A DNA stretch of 64,000 bases from Mucilaginibacter straminoryzae (GCF_022953055.1 NZ_JALJEJ010000006.1:186001-250000); one strand, 5' to 3'; positions 19,693 through 28,188 are shown, numbered from the stretch's first letter. Translations and numbers: made by a program. The notes: a model not told the origin generated them from the letters alone.

Positions 19693-20085
19693 TTAGTAAC
19701 CTCTGCGGTAATTGCTAACATAGCGGTTATCATAATAACGGTGCTGTGTATTGCGGGTATTATAATACCTGGTACGGTAAGCGCTTTCCTGACGGTTGTT
19801 GGTATAATAACCGTTGCGGTACCCGGCACGATAAGCGGCTGCCCTGCGGTCCTGGTTCTTTTGGTGCTCGTTACCGATAATATAACCGCCACCGGCACCA
19901 ATTGCTGCACCTATCAAAGTACTTTTTACATCCTTACCAACTAAAGCGCCCAGCAAAGCACCACCGGCACCGCCTATAATTGCGCCTTTAGCTTGTGAAC
20001 TCATTGGTCTATTTTGCGCATGAACGTTAACACTGGTTAACATTACTACTGCTATCATTCCGAAAACAAAAATTAGCTTCTTCAT
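19693..20085 (-). CDS. Glycine-zipper domain protein with Tyr/Arg/Asn-rich tail
   Basis: Small exported protein, 130 aa. Signal peptide ending VNVHAQ (about 24). Residues about 33-72 are a YMGG-like glycine zipper (KGAIIGGAGGALLGALVG, then LIGAAIGAGGGYIIGNE) that inserts in or associates with membranes. The tail from about 80 is rich in Tyr, Arg and Asn (RAGYRNGYYTNN, RYYDNRYVSNYRRGY) and probably disordered. Similar proteins are abundant envelope or stress proteins; no function is established here. Monocistronic, with a strong terminator. Confidence 0.8.
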   Translation of the reverse strand: MKKLIFVFGMIAVVMLTSVNVHAQNRPMSSQAKGAIIGGAGGALLGALVGKDVKSTLIGAAIGAGGGYIIGNEHQKNQDRRAAAYRAGYRNGYYTNNRQESAYRTRYYNTRNTQHRYYDNRYVSNYRRGY

Positions 20086-20215
20086 ATCCCTATTGTTTTA
20101 ATTAACTAATTACACATATCTGATACTTTTTATCGCACAAGGTTTAACCAGTTATAGTCGGACAGCCATGTGTCGTCAGAAATGTTACAATAGCGACTTC
20201 ATGCGGAAGCTGCTT

Positions 20216-21490
20216 TTACCTGAGGGATATCGCCCCGTGCTGATAGTAAGCCTTAATAGATTTACGTAGAAAGCCACCATCGTCATCAGCGGTTTCGTTA
20301 GCTGCTGTTACGCCGTCGCGGCGGGCATCCATAAAGCTGGTGCAATCATTATTACCCTTGCCAAAAAGAAATGCTACTACGCCCGCCTGTGTATACTGCG
20401 TTAACTTCTCCTGGTTACCGCTTTGCAACACCGGCTGTAAAAAATATTCTGCGCGGTTATCCTGGTAATGACCGAGCGTGTTGTTACAAGTTTTGGTAAT
20501 GCTGTTGCCCATCGGAATTTGCCAAAGCATTATTTTTTTGCCTGTACTTAAATGCAATGCTTTAAGGAAGCGATGAAACCTGTCGAAATCGCTCATGGTA
20601 GTACCGGATGCAGCTTGCGTGGTCCAGCTTGAATTGAGGATGCCTTTCACCAGCAGATCATAACCGGAATCCCTGTCTGAAAATTCAGAAAAGATAAGGT
20701 CGAAATTTGCGTCTAAAGATTTATAGTAAGCGGCCGTTGCGGCAGCCGTTTGCTCGGGGTCCATTTTATCGCGGATCAGATCGTGCGCTGTCGCCCAGGG
20801 CGAAGCGTGCCAGGCCAGCAATACGTTTGGTGCATACTTATCACGTAAGCTTACGATAGCTTTCGCCAGTCCTTTTGCATCATTGGTAAAACCCTTCACC
20901 TCGGCATTATTGCTTGCGCTTACTTTAACAGTGCCTTTTGAGGGGTCGTTTTTAAACATCTGGAAATACCCGAACAGATCTGGTTCGTAATGGATAATTA
21001 CCGTTTTACCGTAGGCCTTGCATAATTGCAGCAGGAATTTAAAATCATCGAAATATTTGTTCATCACCTGCGTATCGTTCAGGTTGGTAAAACCCGGGTC
21101 TTCATAACGGTTTTTCGCAGGCACGATGTTATAATAGCTAAACACGGGGATCTTGCCGGCCTTAGTGGCCTGGTTTAGGATCTTACGCCCGAATTCACCG
21201 TCGGGGTAGTTCCAGGTTCTCCAACCGTTGCTAAAAATATCCCCAGCCAGGTATTGGTATTCATAATCGCCTTCCTGTATAAACTCGCTGCTGCGGTCGG
21301 GGTCGCCATCAGTACCGAAGCCCAATCGCTTTGGTAAACCAGAGGGTACGGTTGCGGTATCAGCAATATTAGCTGTCACAGCGATGGTAGCTGGGGTGAC
21401 GCCATCAACGGGGGCTGTCTGCAGGTCATCCTTTTTACAAGCGGCAAATAGCAGCACCGCAAGTGTAAAAAGCAACAATCTTTTCTTCAT
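20216..21490 (-). CDS. Lipoprotein with glycoside-hydrolase-like barrel, function unknown
   Basis: 424 aa lipoprotein: signal peptide with lipobox FAAC at about residue 18, then a Thr/Ala-rich linker. The body alternates predicted strands and helices as in a TIM barrel: PVFSYYNIVPA, KTVIIHYEPDLFGYF, NVLLAWHASPWA, FDLIFSEFSDRD, KIMLWQIPMGN, GVVAFLFGKG. The acidic residues at strand ends (Glu in HYEPD, Glu in FSEFSD) are spaced like acid/base and nucleophile of a retaining glycosidase, but I cannot assign a family. DDDGGFLRKSIKAYYQ ends it. It could act on surface glycans. No functional neighbour. Confidence 0.55.
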   Translation of the reverse strand: MKKRLLLFTLAVLLFAACKKDDLQTAPVDGVTPATIAVTANIADTATVPSGLPKRLGFGTDGDPDRSSEFIQEGDYEYQYLAGDIFSNGWRTWNYPDGEFGRKILNQATKAGKIPVFSYYNIVPAKNRYEDPGFTNLNDTQVMNKYFDDFKFLLQLCKAYGKTVIIHYEPDLFGYFQMFKNDPSKGTVKVSASNNAEVKGFTNDAKGLAKAIVSLRDKYAPNVLLAWHASPWATAHDLIRDKMDPEQTAAATAAYYKSLDANFDLIFSEFSDRDSGYDLLVKGILNSSWTTQAASGTTMSDFDRFHRFLKALHLSTGKKIMLWQIPMGNSITKTCNNTLGHYQDNRAEYFLQPVLQSGNQEKLTQYTQAGVVAFLFGKGNNDCTSFMDARRDGVTAANETADDDGGFLRKSIKAYYQHGAISLR

Positions 21491-21721
21491 GCGTTCAAAT
21501 CATTAGGGTGTCATATTTTACGCAAGAGTTAAATTTATTGTTACATAGATTTGCTTTATATCCACACAGGTTAAATCTTTTAAATCATTAAGAGAGTTGC
21601 CAAATACCATTGAACCTCAGGATGGGAGCTTTTCAATAGCATTAAAGAATATACTTTTTCTTTTTAATTAAAAACCTATTGTACAACAACAGGTTACTTC
21701 AATAAACAATTATACATCGCC

Positions 21722-22729
21722 ATGAATGAAAAAGATAAATTGACCCGCCGCCAGGTAATTGGCGGGTTAGGTGCGGGCCTGGCAGCAGCCACGGTGGCAC
21801 CGGTATTCCCTGCAAATGCAGCACCGACGGAAAACGCCTTCGAGCCGCAAAGACTATCAGACCCTACATCTAAATATCCTAAACCACCATTCCAGGGGCA
21901 ATTACAGCCATGGCCGGGTTTAGCCAGTAAAATGAATCCAAGGCCAGACCATGGCGAGACCAGTTATAAAGGTTCAGGACGATTAGCCGGACGAAAAGCG
22001 CTGATCACCGGCGGCGACTCCGGGATGGGCCGTGCGGCCGCTATTGCCTATGCACGTGAAGGGGCAGACGTAGCGATCAACTACTATCCAACCGAGGAAC
22101 CGGATGCCCGTGAAGTCGTGGAATTGATTAAAGCCGAAGGACGCAAAGCGGTAGCTATCCCCGGCGATCTTCGAAGCGAAGCTTTTTGCCAGAAACTGGT
22201 AGCAGACGCCGTAAAAGGATTGGGTGGATTGGATATTATTGTCAGCAATGCAGGCCGACAGCAGTCAAAGCAATCTATCCTGGATATCACCACCGAGGAT
22301 TTCGATGCCACCATGAAAACCAACATTTATGCACCGTTCTGGATTATCAAAGCCGCCTTGCCGCATTTGCAACCGGGTTCAGTCATCATCGGTACCACCT
22401 CTGAACAGGCTTATGATCCTTCACCAGATCTGTACGATTACGCGCAAACAAAAGCGGCAACCATGAACTATGTAAAATCATTGGCGAAGCAACTGGGCCC
22501 TAAAGGTATCCGGGTAAATGGTGTAGCCCCTGGCCCTATCTGGACGCCTTTACAAGTAAGCGGCGGAGCGACACAGGAGAAACTGAAGAACTTTGGTGGG
22601 CAAACACCAATGGGTAGGCCCGGGCAACCGGTAGAACTGGCCTCTATTTATGTACAATTAGCTGCATCAGATGCCAGCTATGCCACTGGGCAGGTATACG
22701 GTGCAGCAGGCGGCGGTGGCCAACCATAA
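21722..22729 (+). CDS. Tat-exported short-chain dehydrogenase (SDR)
   Basis: NAD(P)-dependent oxidoreductase, 335 aa. The N terminus has a twin-arginine signal (TRRQVIGGLGAGLAAATVAP), then a proline-rich linker and the Rossmann fold: TGGDSGMGRA (cofactor loop, about 96-105), SNAGRQQ (NAG), catalytic Tyr240 and Lys244 in YAQTKAA, and GPIWTPL. The C terminus YGAAGGGGQP matches the YghA/glucose dehydrogenase-like branch, which often has the extra 50-residue N-terminal arm. Substrate unknown. Periplasmic location is inferred from the Tat signal; SDRs of this branch are often soluble, so the signal is worth testing. Confidence 0.88.
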   Translation: MNEKDKLTRRQVIGGLGAGLAAATVAPVFPANAAPTENAFEPQRLSDPTSKYPKPPFQGQLQPWPGLASKMNPRPDHGETSYKGSGRLAGRKALITGGDSGMGRAAAIAYAREGADVAINYYPTEEPDAREVVELIKAEGRKAVAIPGDLRSEAFCQKLVADAVKGLGGLDIIVSNAGRQQSKQSILDITTEDFDATMKTNIYAPFWIIKAALPHLQPGSVIIGTTSEQAYDPSPDLYDYAQTKAATMNYVKSLAKQLGPKGIRVNGVAPGPIWTPLQVSGGATQEKLKNFGGQTPMGRPGQPVELASIYVQLAASDASYATGQVYGAAGGGGQP

Positions 22730-22736
22730 AAGCCAA

Positions 22737-22763
22737 GAGCGCACCTTACAGTGCGCTTTTTTT
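22737..22763 (+). terminator. Terminator of the SDR gene
   Basis: AGCGCAC pairs with GTGCGCT around CTTACA, followed by TTTTTT. It starts 9 bases past the SDR stop and runs up to the stop of the convergent DUF1835 gene, which it may also serve. Confidence 0.85.
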
Positions 22764-23529
22764 ATATTCCTATGGATTGCAGGTAGGCGTCCAGTTCGCT
22801 ATCGCCCATACCATATATCTTCTCTTTCGCCCAGAATTGTTTGTATATCTCTGCCCTTTCCGTAACGCCGCTATCATAAATATCCTTTAGCGTTTGCTGG
22901 ATGTGGTTAAGGCCGTTCTCATTCTTTTGCAAGCGTTTTAAATGCGCCTCCAGCGCCGGTTTCAGCATGTGCATATTCCCCCAGAAGCCTATGCTTTGTA
23001 TAAATTGCTGCAATGCCGGCCCTTCCTGCTTCACATAAACATCCCAGGCTTCAGCTGCCAGCTTAAAATCATATTCGGATAATTGCACCCGGCTCTCATA
23101 CAAATCCTCCAGCTGGTCGCCAGTCAATTGCCCCATCCCGCGAAAGTCTTCTACACCGGGATAGTTATCCGGGCAGATGAGCGATATAACCGGTTCATCC
23201 AGGTCTATCTGGCGGCTTAGCAATTGCATTACACCTAACAGGTTCACCTGGCAATGCAGATCAAACTCAAACCAAAGGTTTATTTCTGTATACGGATTGC
23301 CCAGCTTTTCCAACTGGCCTAATACATTTGCACGGTATTCATCCGGCGTTGTGTGAAAGGTTTCACTGATCCACTGCGCACGGGTATTCCAAAACTCCGC
23401 ATCAATGGCAGCACTGAGCGGCCCTTCAGAAAATACTTCGCGCCAGATAATGGCGTCGCCTTCAATACCAGAAGTGTTAAAACCGGCGGCCGTAGCATCG
23501 CCGTTTAAAATATGCAGGATGGCAGACAT
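22762..23529 (-). CDS. DUF1835 domain-containing protein
   Basis: 255 aa soluble protein. The N terminus MSAILHILNGDATAAGFNTSGI, then GDAIIWREVFSEGP, is the DUF1835 signature; the middle WFEFDLHCQVNLLGVMQLLSRQ and the C-terminal half (DUF3658-like) also fit. Biochemical role unknown. Last gene of a possible unit DUF2975 - HTH - DUF1835 on the minus strand (30 bp gap to the HTH gene), though co-transcription is uncertain. Confidence 0.8.
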   Translation of the reverse strand: MSAILHILNGDATAAGFNTSGIEGDAIIWREVFSEGPLSAAIDAEFWNTRAQWISETFHTTPDEYRANVLGQLEKLGNPYTEINLWFEFDLHCQVNLLGVMQLLSRQIDLDEPVISLICPDNYPGVEDFRGMGQLTGDQLEDLYESRVQLSEYDFKLAAEAWDVYVKQEGPALQQFIQSIGFWGNMHMLKPALEAHLKRLQKNENGLNHIQQTLKDIYDSGVTERAEIYKQFWAKEKIYGMGDSELDAYLQSIGI

Positions 23530-23559
23530 AGCGTAAAGATAGACAATTCCAATCCGTAT

Positions 23560-23766
23560 TTATTCGTCCCGGTACTCTAAGATATCTCCCGGCTGGCAAT
23601 TCAATATTCTGCAAATGGCTTCGAGGGTTTCCAGCCTTACCGCCTTGGCCTTACCGGTTTTCAGGATAGAAAGGTTAGCCATGGTAATGCCTACTTTTTC
23701 GCTAAGCTCTGTTAATGACATTTTTCGTTTAGCCATCATCACGTCAAGGTTTACTATAATGGGCAT
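23560..23766 (-). CDS. Small Xre/HTH_26-type regulator
   Basis: 68 aa, essentially one helix-turn-helix domain of the Cro/C1 (YozG-like) type: KRKMSLTELSEKVGITMANLSILKTGKAKAVRLETLEAICRIL, read in two halves, covers both recognition helices. It begins 2 bases after the stop of the DUF2975 gene, the standard arrangement in which this regulator and a DUF2975 membrane protein are co-expressed. Probably controls its own operon; the palindrome at 24775-24801 is a candidate site. Confidence 0.88.
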   Translation of the reverse strand: MPIIVNLDVMMAKRKMSLTELSEKVGITMANLSILKTGKAKAVRLETLEAICRILNCQPGDILEYRDE

Positions 23767-23768
23767 AA

Positions 23769-24725
23769 TCAGATGGTTAAATCGTGTTCTTCCTGAAGTT
23801 TCTTTGCCTGCCTGAAGGCTTTAAATAAAAGCAAAAATACTAAACCTGCGCCTACCCAACGGGATGCGTTACCCCAATCAAAACCGGCCATCCTGATATC
23901 ACTATTGAAATACGTATGGAAAATGATCCAGGCTAAACCGTCAGTAAAAAATCGCAGAAATGGATATACCAGTAAGCTGACGGCAATAATCAGCAAACGT
24001 CTCAAATTAACATTTGTAAACGATGCGCCCCTGGAAACATCGACGATAAACTTTAAAAACAAGGCAATAAGGTAAAGAAAGTATACAATCAACCCAAACG
24101 AGACCGGCATAATGATCCACCTGGCGACATTAAAAAAGGATTCGCTTACAGGTATACTAATACCGGCATGCCGTTCGAGCTGCCAATACTTAACGGGTTC
24201 TTCTGTATAGGTTAGTAATTGACAGCCGCTATTATCTTTTAATTTAGAAATTAACGGCTTGTAGAGGTATGGTTTACCGCTCTTTACCTCAAAACTAATA
24301 CTGTCTGTTTTGTACTCGTCAATGTACCGGTTTAATATCCATCCATTCAGATCTATAAAATAGCGGTGAATTCCCAATTTCGTATGATTCCACTGCATCA
24401 TGCTACGCGCGTCTAAATACTGTGACTTGGAGAATGAGATGCGAGATACCGGTGAAAGACCTGATTGTATGCCATTAATGGTATAGTAGCGCTTATTTTT
24501 TTGTTCTTCTAACTTTTTCTTGTATTGATAGTAAGGGAGCGTGTCTGAGACAGCATATGAATTTTTGTGACCACTAACTTGGTAACAGTTAGATTCAGCC
24601 CAACCTGAAAACGGGTCGCTCTTTTTTATCAATATTAACGGCAAAACTCCAAGTACGATATACGCTAACACGGCAAATAGTATTAACGCATTCACAATTA
24701 AATCTGTGTTAAAGGTTTTTTTCAT
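23769..24725 (-). CDS. DUF2975 domain membrane protein, partner of the HTH regulator
   Basis: 318 aa. One N-terminal membrane segment (IVNALILFAVLAYIVLGVLPLIL), a soluble part of about 150 residues, then three segments (about 190-215, 235-255, 285-305) forming the DUF2975 region with FLKFIVDVSRGASFTNVNLRRL, the typical loop. Most DUF2975 proteins are near 160-200 aa; this one has an extra extracytoplasmic domain. The role is unknown. It is translationally coupled to the HTH gene downstream, so the pair may work as sensor and regulator. Confidence 0.75.
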   Translation of the reverse strand: MKKTFNTDLIVNALILFAVLAYIVLGVLPLILIKKSDPFSGWAESNCYQVSGHKNSYAVSDTLPYYQYKKKLEEQKNKRYYTINGIQSGLSPVSRISFSKSQYLDARSMMQWNHTKLGIHRYFIDLNGWILNRYIDEYKTDSISFEVKSGKPYLYKPLISKLKDNSGCQLLTYTEEPVKYWQLERHAGISIPVSESFFNVARWIIMPVSFGLIVYFLYLIALFLKFIVDVSRGASFTNVNLRRLLIIAVSLLVYPFLRFFTDGLAWIIFHTYFNSDIRMAGFDWGNASRWVGAGLVFLLLFKAFRQAKKLQEEHDLTI

Positions 24726-24748
24726 TGCATAAGGATTTGATGCAAATG

Positions 24749-24776
24749 AAAAGATAAATTATTGAAAAAGCAACAA
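24749..24776 (-). promoter_or_regulatory. Candidate promoter of the DUF2975-HTH operon
   Basis: On the minus strand TTG (24776-24774), 17 bases, then TATCTTTT (24756-24749), 7 of 8 to TAnnTTTG. It lies 24 bases before the DUF2975 start; its -33 part overlaps the palindrome. Confidence 0.4.
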
Positions 24777-24801
24777 TATTTATTGTTTTACAATAAATAT
24801 T
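24775..24801. promoter_or_regulatory. 12-bp perfect palindrome between ligase stop and DUF2975 promoter
   Basis: AATATTTATTGT, a TTT spacer, ACAATAAATATT: a perfect inverted repeat. It begins at the ligase stop codon and overlaps the TTG of the DUF2975 promoter. It could be an operator for the HTH protein, a weak terminator for the ligase transcript (TTTTT follows on the minus strand after a few bases), or both. Confidence 0.5.
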
Positions 24802-26417
24802 TATTCCAGAAAGGCTTTTAGTGTTTCTATCGTGTCCGCCTCTTCTTTTGGTTTATCGTGCCGCCAACGCAGGATACGCGGAAAGCGCAGGGCTACGCCG
24901 GATTTATGCCTGGTAGACTTATTAATCCCTTCAAAACCGATCTCAAAAACTAATTCGGGCTTTACTGTACGTACCGGGCCGAATTTTTCCAGTGTGTTCC
25001 GCTTTACAAAAGCATCCACTTTATTGATCTCGGCATCTGTCAGCCCTGAGTACGCCTTAGCAAAGGGAACTAACTTATCGCCGTCCCAAACAGCGAAAGT
25101 GTAGTCGGTATACAGGTCTGCCCGGCGGCCATGACCTTTTTGCGCATAGATCATCACTGCGTCTACCGAAAGCGGGTCTATCTTCCACTTCCACCAGTCG
25201 CCACGCTTACGGCCAACCTGGTAAGTGGCACTTTTTCGCTTCAGCATAATCCCCTCGGCAATCATTTCCCGCGATTGCTGCCGCTTTCTGCTTAAGCTTT
25301 CCCAACTATCGAAATCAATTAGGGTTGAGATATTGAACACATCCGGATAGGCGGTTTTAGCCTGCAAGTGCTCTAATAGTTCGCGCCGCTCGGTTTGTGT
25401 TTTCTCACGGATATCCTTTCCCTCATATTCCAGGCAATCATATGCGATTAAAGCCACCGGACTTTCTTCCAGGATTTTCTTCGACAGGTTCTTCCGGCCG
25501 ATGCGCGCCTGTAACACATTAAAAGGCAAAGGTTTTCCCTGGCGGAAACTTAGAATTTCGCCATCAAGTACGGTTCCGTCCGGCAGTTCGTTCATAAAGG
25601 GATGTAGTTCTGGGAATCTATCAGTCGAAAGGTCTTCTCCGCGGCTCCAGATAAACAACTGCCCATCGCGCTTGATCAGTTGTGCACGGATACCGTCCCA
25701 TTTCCATTCTGCCTGCCATTCCGAAGCCTCACCAAGGGTTTGCTGCAGATCTTCTACTGATTTCTGCACGGTAGAGGTTTCCTGTATGGGATAAGCCAAA
25801 AAGAAAGGATACGGCCTGGAGATATCTTCGGCTTCCTGCTGCGGCTGAATAAGTTCTCTGAAGGTATAGTCTTCCGGCCGCCAGTTGCCCATAATACGGT
25901 GGGTTAGTACGGCGGCATCCAGGTCGGCAATATCTGCGATAGCCTTCACCACCAGGCTTTGCGACACCCCTACCCGGAAAGAGCCCGTCAGTATTTTATT
26001 AAATACAAAGCGTTCCTGCGTATCCAGCAGCTGCCAGGATTGCTGCAGCCAATGGCGTTTTTCTTCGTCGCCGTAGGTGGACAGGTTATTGATCTCGGCT
26101 ATCCACTCTGTTAGTGTTTTACTGCTGCCGCCGGTATTATTTTGCGGAAACAACAGGGCAATGGTCTCTGCCAGGTCGCCTACCACATGGTAACTTTCTT
26201 CGAAAAGCCACGACGGAATTTTCAGCGCTTCGATAGCCCATAACCTGAACTGCGTGCTATTGATCTGCCTTTTCGACTTTCTGCCGGTAAAAAGCGCTAG
26301 CATGTGCATCTTATCGGTGTCGGGTACGCAGTTGAAGTAATCTTTCAGCACCTTCACCTTTTCATTGGTTTTGTTAGTCTCATCGAGTGAGAGGAAAAGT
26401 TGGGCAAATGCTTTCAT
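24801..26417 (-). CDS. ATP-dependent DNA ligase (ligase-associated repair type)
   Basis: Seals nicks using ATP, as a second ligase beside the NAD-dependent LigA. 538 aa: N-terminal helical DNA-binding domain (to about 200), adenylation domain with the nucleophile Lys239 in EWKWDGIR (motif I KxDG), GTVLDGEILSF (motif III-like), AEGIMLKRKSATYQVG (IV/V), RGDWWKWKID (V), and an OB domain with FPRILRWRHDKP. The start ATG overlaps the exonuclease stop (ATGA, 26414-26417). Bacteroidota and Proteobacteria carry this ligase with an MBL exonuclease, an Lhr-type helicase and PdeM; the first pair is here, PdeM is 5.5 kb away and the helicase is not in the window. Confidence 0.95.
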   Translation of the reverse strand: MKAFAQLFLSLDETNKTNEKVKVLKDYFNCVPDTDKMHMLALFTGRKSKRQINSTQFRLWAIEALKIPSWLFEESYHVVGDLAETIALLFPQNNTGGSSKTLTEWIAEINNLSTYGDEEKRHWLQQSWQLLDTQERFVFNKILTGSFRVGVSQSLVVKAIADIADLDAAVLTHRIMGNWRPEDYTFRELIQPQQEAEDISRPYPFFLAYPIQETSTVQKSVEDLQQTLGEASEWQAEWKWDGIRAQLIKRDGQLFIWSRGEDLSTDRFPELHPFMNELPDGTVLDGEILSFRQGKPLPFNVLQARIGRKNLSKKILEESPVALIAYDCLEYEGKDIREKTQTERRELLEHLQAKTAYPDVFNISTLIDFDSWESLSRKRQQSREMIAEGIMLKRKSATYQVGRKRGDWWKWKIDPLSVDAVMIYAQKGHGRRADLYTDYTFAVWDGDKLVPFAKAYSGLTDAEINKVDAFVKRNTLEKFGPVRTVKPELVFEIGFEGINKSTRHKSGVALRFPRILRWRHDKPKEEADTIETLKAFLE

Positions 26418-27568
26418 ATCGCACCCCCTTTGGCCTCTCCTAAATCCTTAGCCCCTCCCAAAATACCGACCTCTCCTAAATCCTCTCCAGCGGAGAGGAC
26501 TTTATTTACTTCTCCTTCATTTGAAGCCTCCCCTTTGGGGAGGTTGGTGGGGCTATCCTGGGGAGAGGCAGCTTCTTCCTCTTCTGTTCCATAGAGGGTG
26601 TGCACTTCGCGGGCGTTAAAGCCTATTTCGTTTAAATAGCGGGTAAAACTGGCGGTGTATCCATGGGTGAGGTACACGCATTCACAACCGGTAGCATCTA
26701 TTGCACTGATCAACCCGTTCCAGTCGGCATGGTCTGATAGTACAAAGCCACGGTCGGCTGCGCGCCTGCGTTTAGCACCGCGCAGCGCCATCCAGCCAGA
26801 GCAGTAGCCAAAACTGTATGGCCCAAACTTGCGCATCCAGGCAGAGCCTACGGCGGAAGGCGGCGCCAGGATGATTCCTTTACGTACTTCTTCTTTTGGG
26901 GTGTCCGGTGTAATGCGGGTAGTGGGTTGCAGTTCTATTCCATTGCGGCGCAAGGCTTCATTCGTATTTTCGATCACGCCGTGCGTGTAAACCTTCCCGT
27001 TAAACAGATCGAGGTTTTGCAGGATGCGCTGCGCTTTTCCTAAAGAATAACCGACGACAACAGTAGCCAGGTTATTCTCGAGGTTTTGCCGCCACCAGTT
27101 GTTCATTTCATCAAAGAGCTGCTGCTGTGGTTTCCATTGATATACGGGCATGCCGAAAGTACATTCAGAGATAAAGTGATGGCATTTCACCGGCTCAAAA
27201 GGCTCGCAAACACCATCTGCTTCAGTTTTGTAATCGCCGGACACTACCCAAACTTCCCCCTGGTATACCACCCTTACCTGCGCCGATCCGATTACATGAC
27301 CTGCCGGGAAAAGGGTGATCTCCACGCCGTTCTTATTAATGGTTTCACCATAGGCAATCGTTTGCAACTGAATATCCCCTAAGCGATATTTTAAAACCTC
27401 ACGTGAAAGATGGTGTGCCAGGTAATGTTTATGCCCCAAGTAGGCATGGTCTGAATGGGCATGAGTAATCACTGCGTCGTCCACGGGTTTCCAGGGATCG
27501 ATATAGAACTTGCCCTGCGGGCAATAAATCCCGCGATCAGTAAATTCCAACAGTGGCTTTCTCGGCAT
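26414..27568 (-). CDS. Ligase-associated DNA exonuclease (MBL/beta-CASP fold)
   Basis: Metallo-beta-lactamase-fold nuclease working with the downstream ligase. Zinc motif THAHSDH (His36, His38, Asp40, His41), LFPAGHVIGSAQVRV (motif III), VVSGDYKTE (motif II-like Asp), later SDHADWNGL and LTHG. The conserved protein ends near residue 328 (AREVHTLYGTEE). About 56 further residues, rich in Gly, Glu and Ala, are encoded by a palindromic repeat element (26434-26554) and do not look like a natural domain. The stop created after this tail overlaps the ligase start. Total 384 aa against about 330 in the family. Confidence 0.92.
   Translation of the reverse strand: MPRKPLLEFTDRGIYCPQGKFYIDPWKPVDDAVITHAHSDHAYLGHKHYLAHHLSREVLKYRLGDIQLQTIAYGETINKNGVEITLFPAGHVIGSAQVRVVYQGEVWVVSGDYKTEADGVCEPFEPVKCHHFISECTFGMPVYQWKPQQQLFDEMNNWWRQNLENNLATVVVGYSLGKAQRILQNLDLFNGKVYTHGVIENTNEALRRNGIELQPTTRITPDTPKEEVRKGIILAPPSAVGSAWMRKFGPYSFGYCSGWMALRGAKRRRAADRGFVLSDHADWNGLISAIDATGCECVYLTHGYTASFTRYLNEIGFNAREVHTLYGTEEEEAASPQDSPTNLPKGEASNEGEVNKVLSAGEDLGEVGILGGAKDLGEAKGGAI
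26434..26554. repeat. Palindromic repeat element inside the exonuclease 3' end
   Basis: Two perfect hairpins, CCTCTCC-AGC-GGAGAGG (26482-26498) and CCTCCCC-TTT-GGGGAGG (26527-26543), lie between imperfect inverted ends AGCCCCTCCCAA (26450) and TTGGTGGGGCT (to 26554). A 14-base repeat, CCTCTCCTAAATCC, occurs at 26434 and 26470. The architecture is that of short mobile palindromes common in Sphingobacteriaceae intergenic regions; here it is in frame within a gene. Confidence 0.75.
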
Positions 27569-27654
27569 ATTAACTAATAACCTTTTAAGCCACTATTTGG
27601 TTTCATTGTCGAGATCACCCCTTTAGAATGTCGTTTTCACACACCAACATGACG

Positions 27655-27662
27655 TAGTTTTG
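27655..27662 (+). promoter_or_regulatory. -7 element (TAGTTTTG) of the DinB gene
   Basis: Exact TAnnTTTG match 31 bases before the DinB ATG. No good TTG at -33. Confidence 0.3.
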
Positions 27663-27693
27663 CGCTTATTTTTGGTTAACCGACAAATGTGTT

Positions 27694-28188
27694 ATGGAAC
27701 TGATTATAGAGTTAAAGCAAAACGCAGACAGATTCGTATCCGCGGTTTCCTCATTTTACCAGGAAGAGTTTAACCTGGTTCCTTTTAAAGACAGCTGGAC
27801 AGCCGCACAAGTGACCAAGCATGTTTTAAAGAGCGCGCAGGGAGCATTAGATAATATCAGGGGAACAACTACCGTTCCCGAACGTCCATCTGATCAGCAT
27901 GTTCAGATGATCCGCGACTTGTTTCTGAACTTTGAAATGAAGTTTAAGTCACCAGATACAGTATTACCCGGTAATCAGCCCCAGGATAAAGACAGTCTGC
28001 TCAGCAATTTAAAAAGTACGTTCAACGACCTCCAACTTGCAGCAAGCCATGATAACCTTGATGAACTTTGCACCAGCACCCCGTTTCCGACAGTTGGTTA
28101 TCTTACGCGACTGGAAATGTTACACTTTGTTTCTGTACACACGCAAAGGCATATCAGGCAGCTAGATCATATATTGAAAGCGCTGTAA
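27694..28188 (+). CDS. DinB family protein
   Basis: 164 aa four-helix bundle of the DinB/YfiT type. The three metal-binding histidines of the fold appear to be present: His in QVTKHVLKSA and two in HTQRHIRQLDHIL. DinB proteins are putative metal-dependent thiol-using transferases or hydrolases; bacillithiol S-transferases belong here. The function is not known for this branch. It lies alone between the exonuclease (divergent) and the Prc protease (convergent), and ends inside a bidirectional terminator. A second DinB gene is at 31324-31833. Confidence 0.8.
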   Translation: MELIIELKQNADRFVSAVSSFYQEEFNLVPFKDSWTAAQVTKHVLKSAQGALDNIRGTTTVPERPSDQHVQMIRDLFLNFEMKFKSPDTVLPGNQPQDKDSLLSNLKSTFNDLQLAASHDNLDELCTSTPFPTVGYLTRLEMLHFVSVHTQRHIRQLDHILKAL

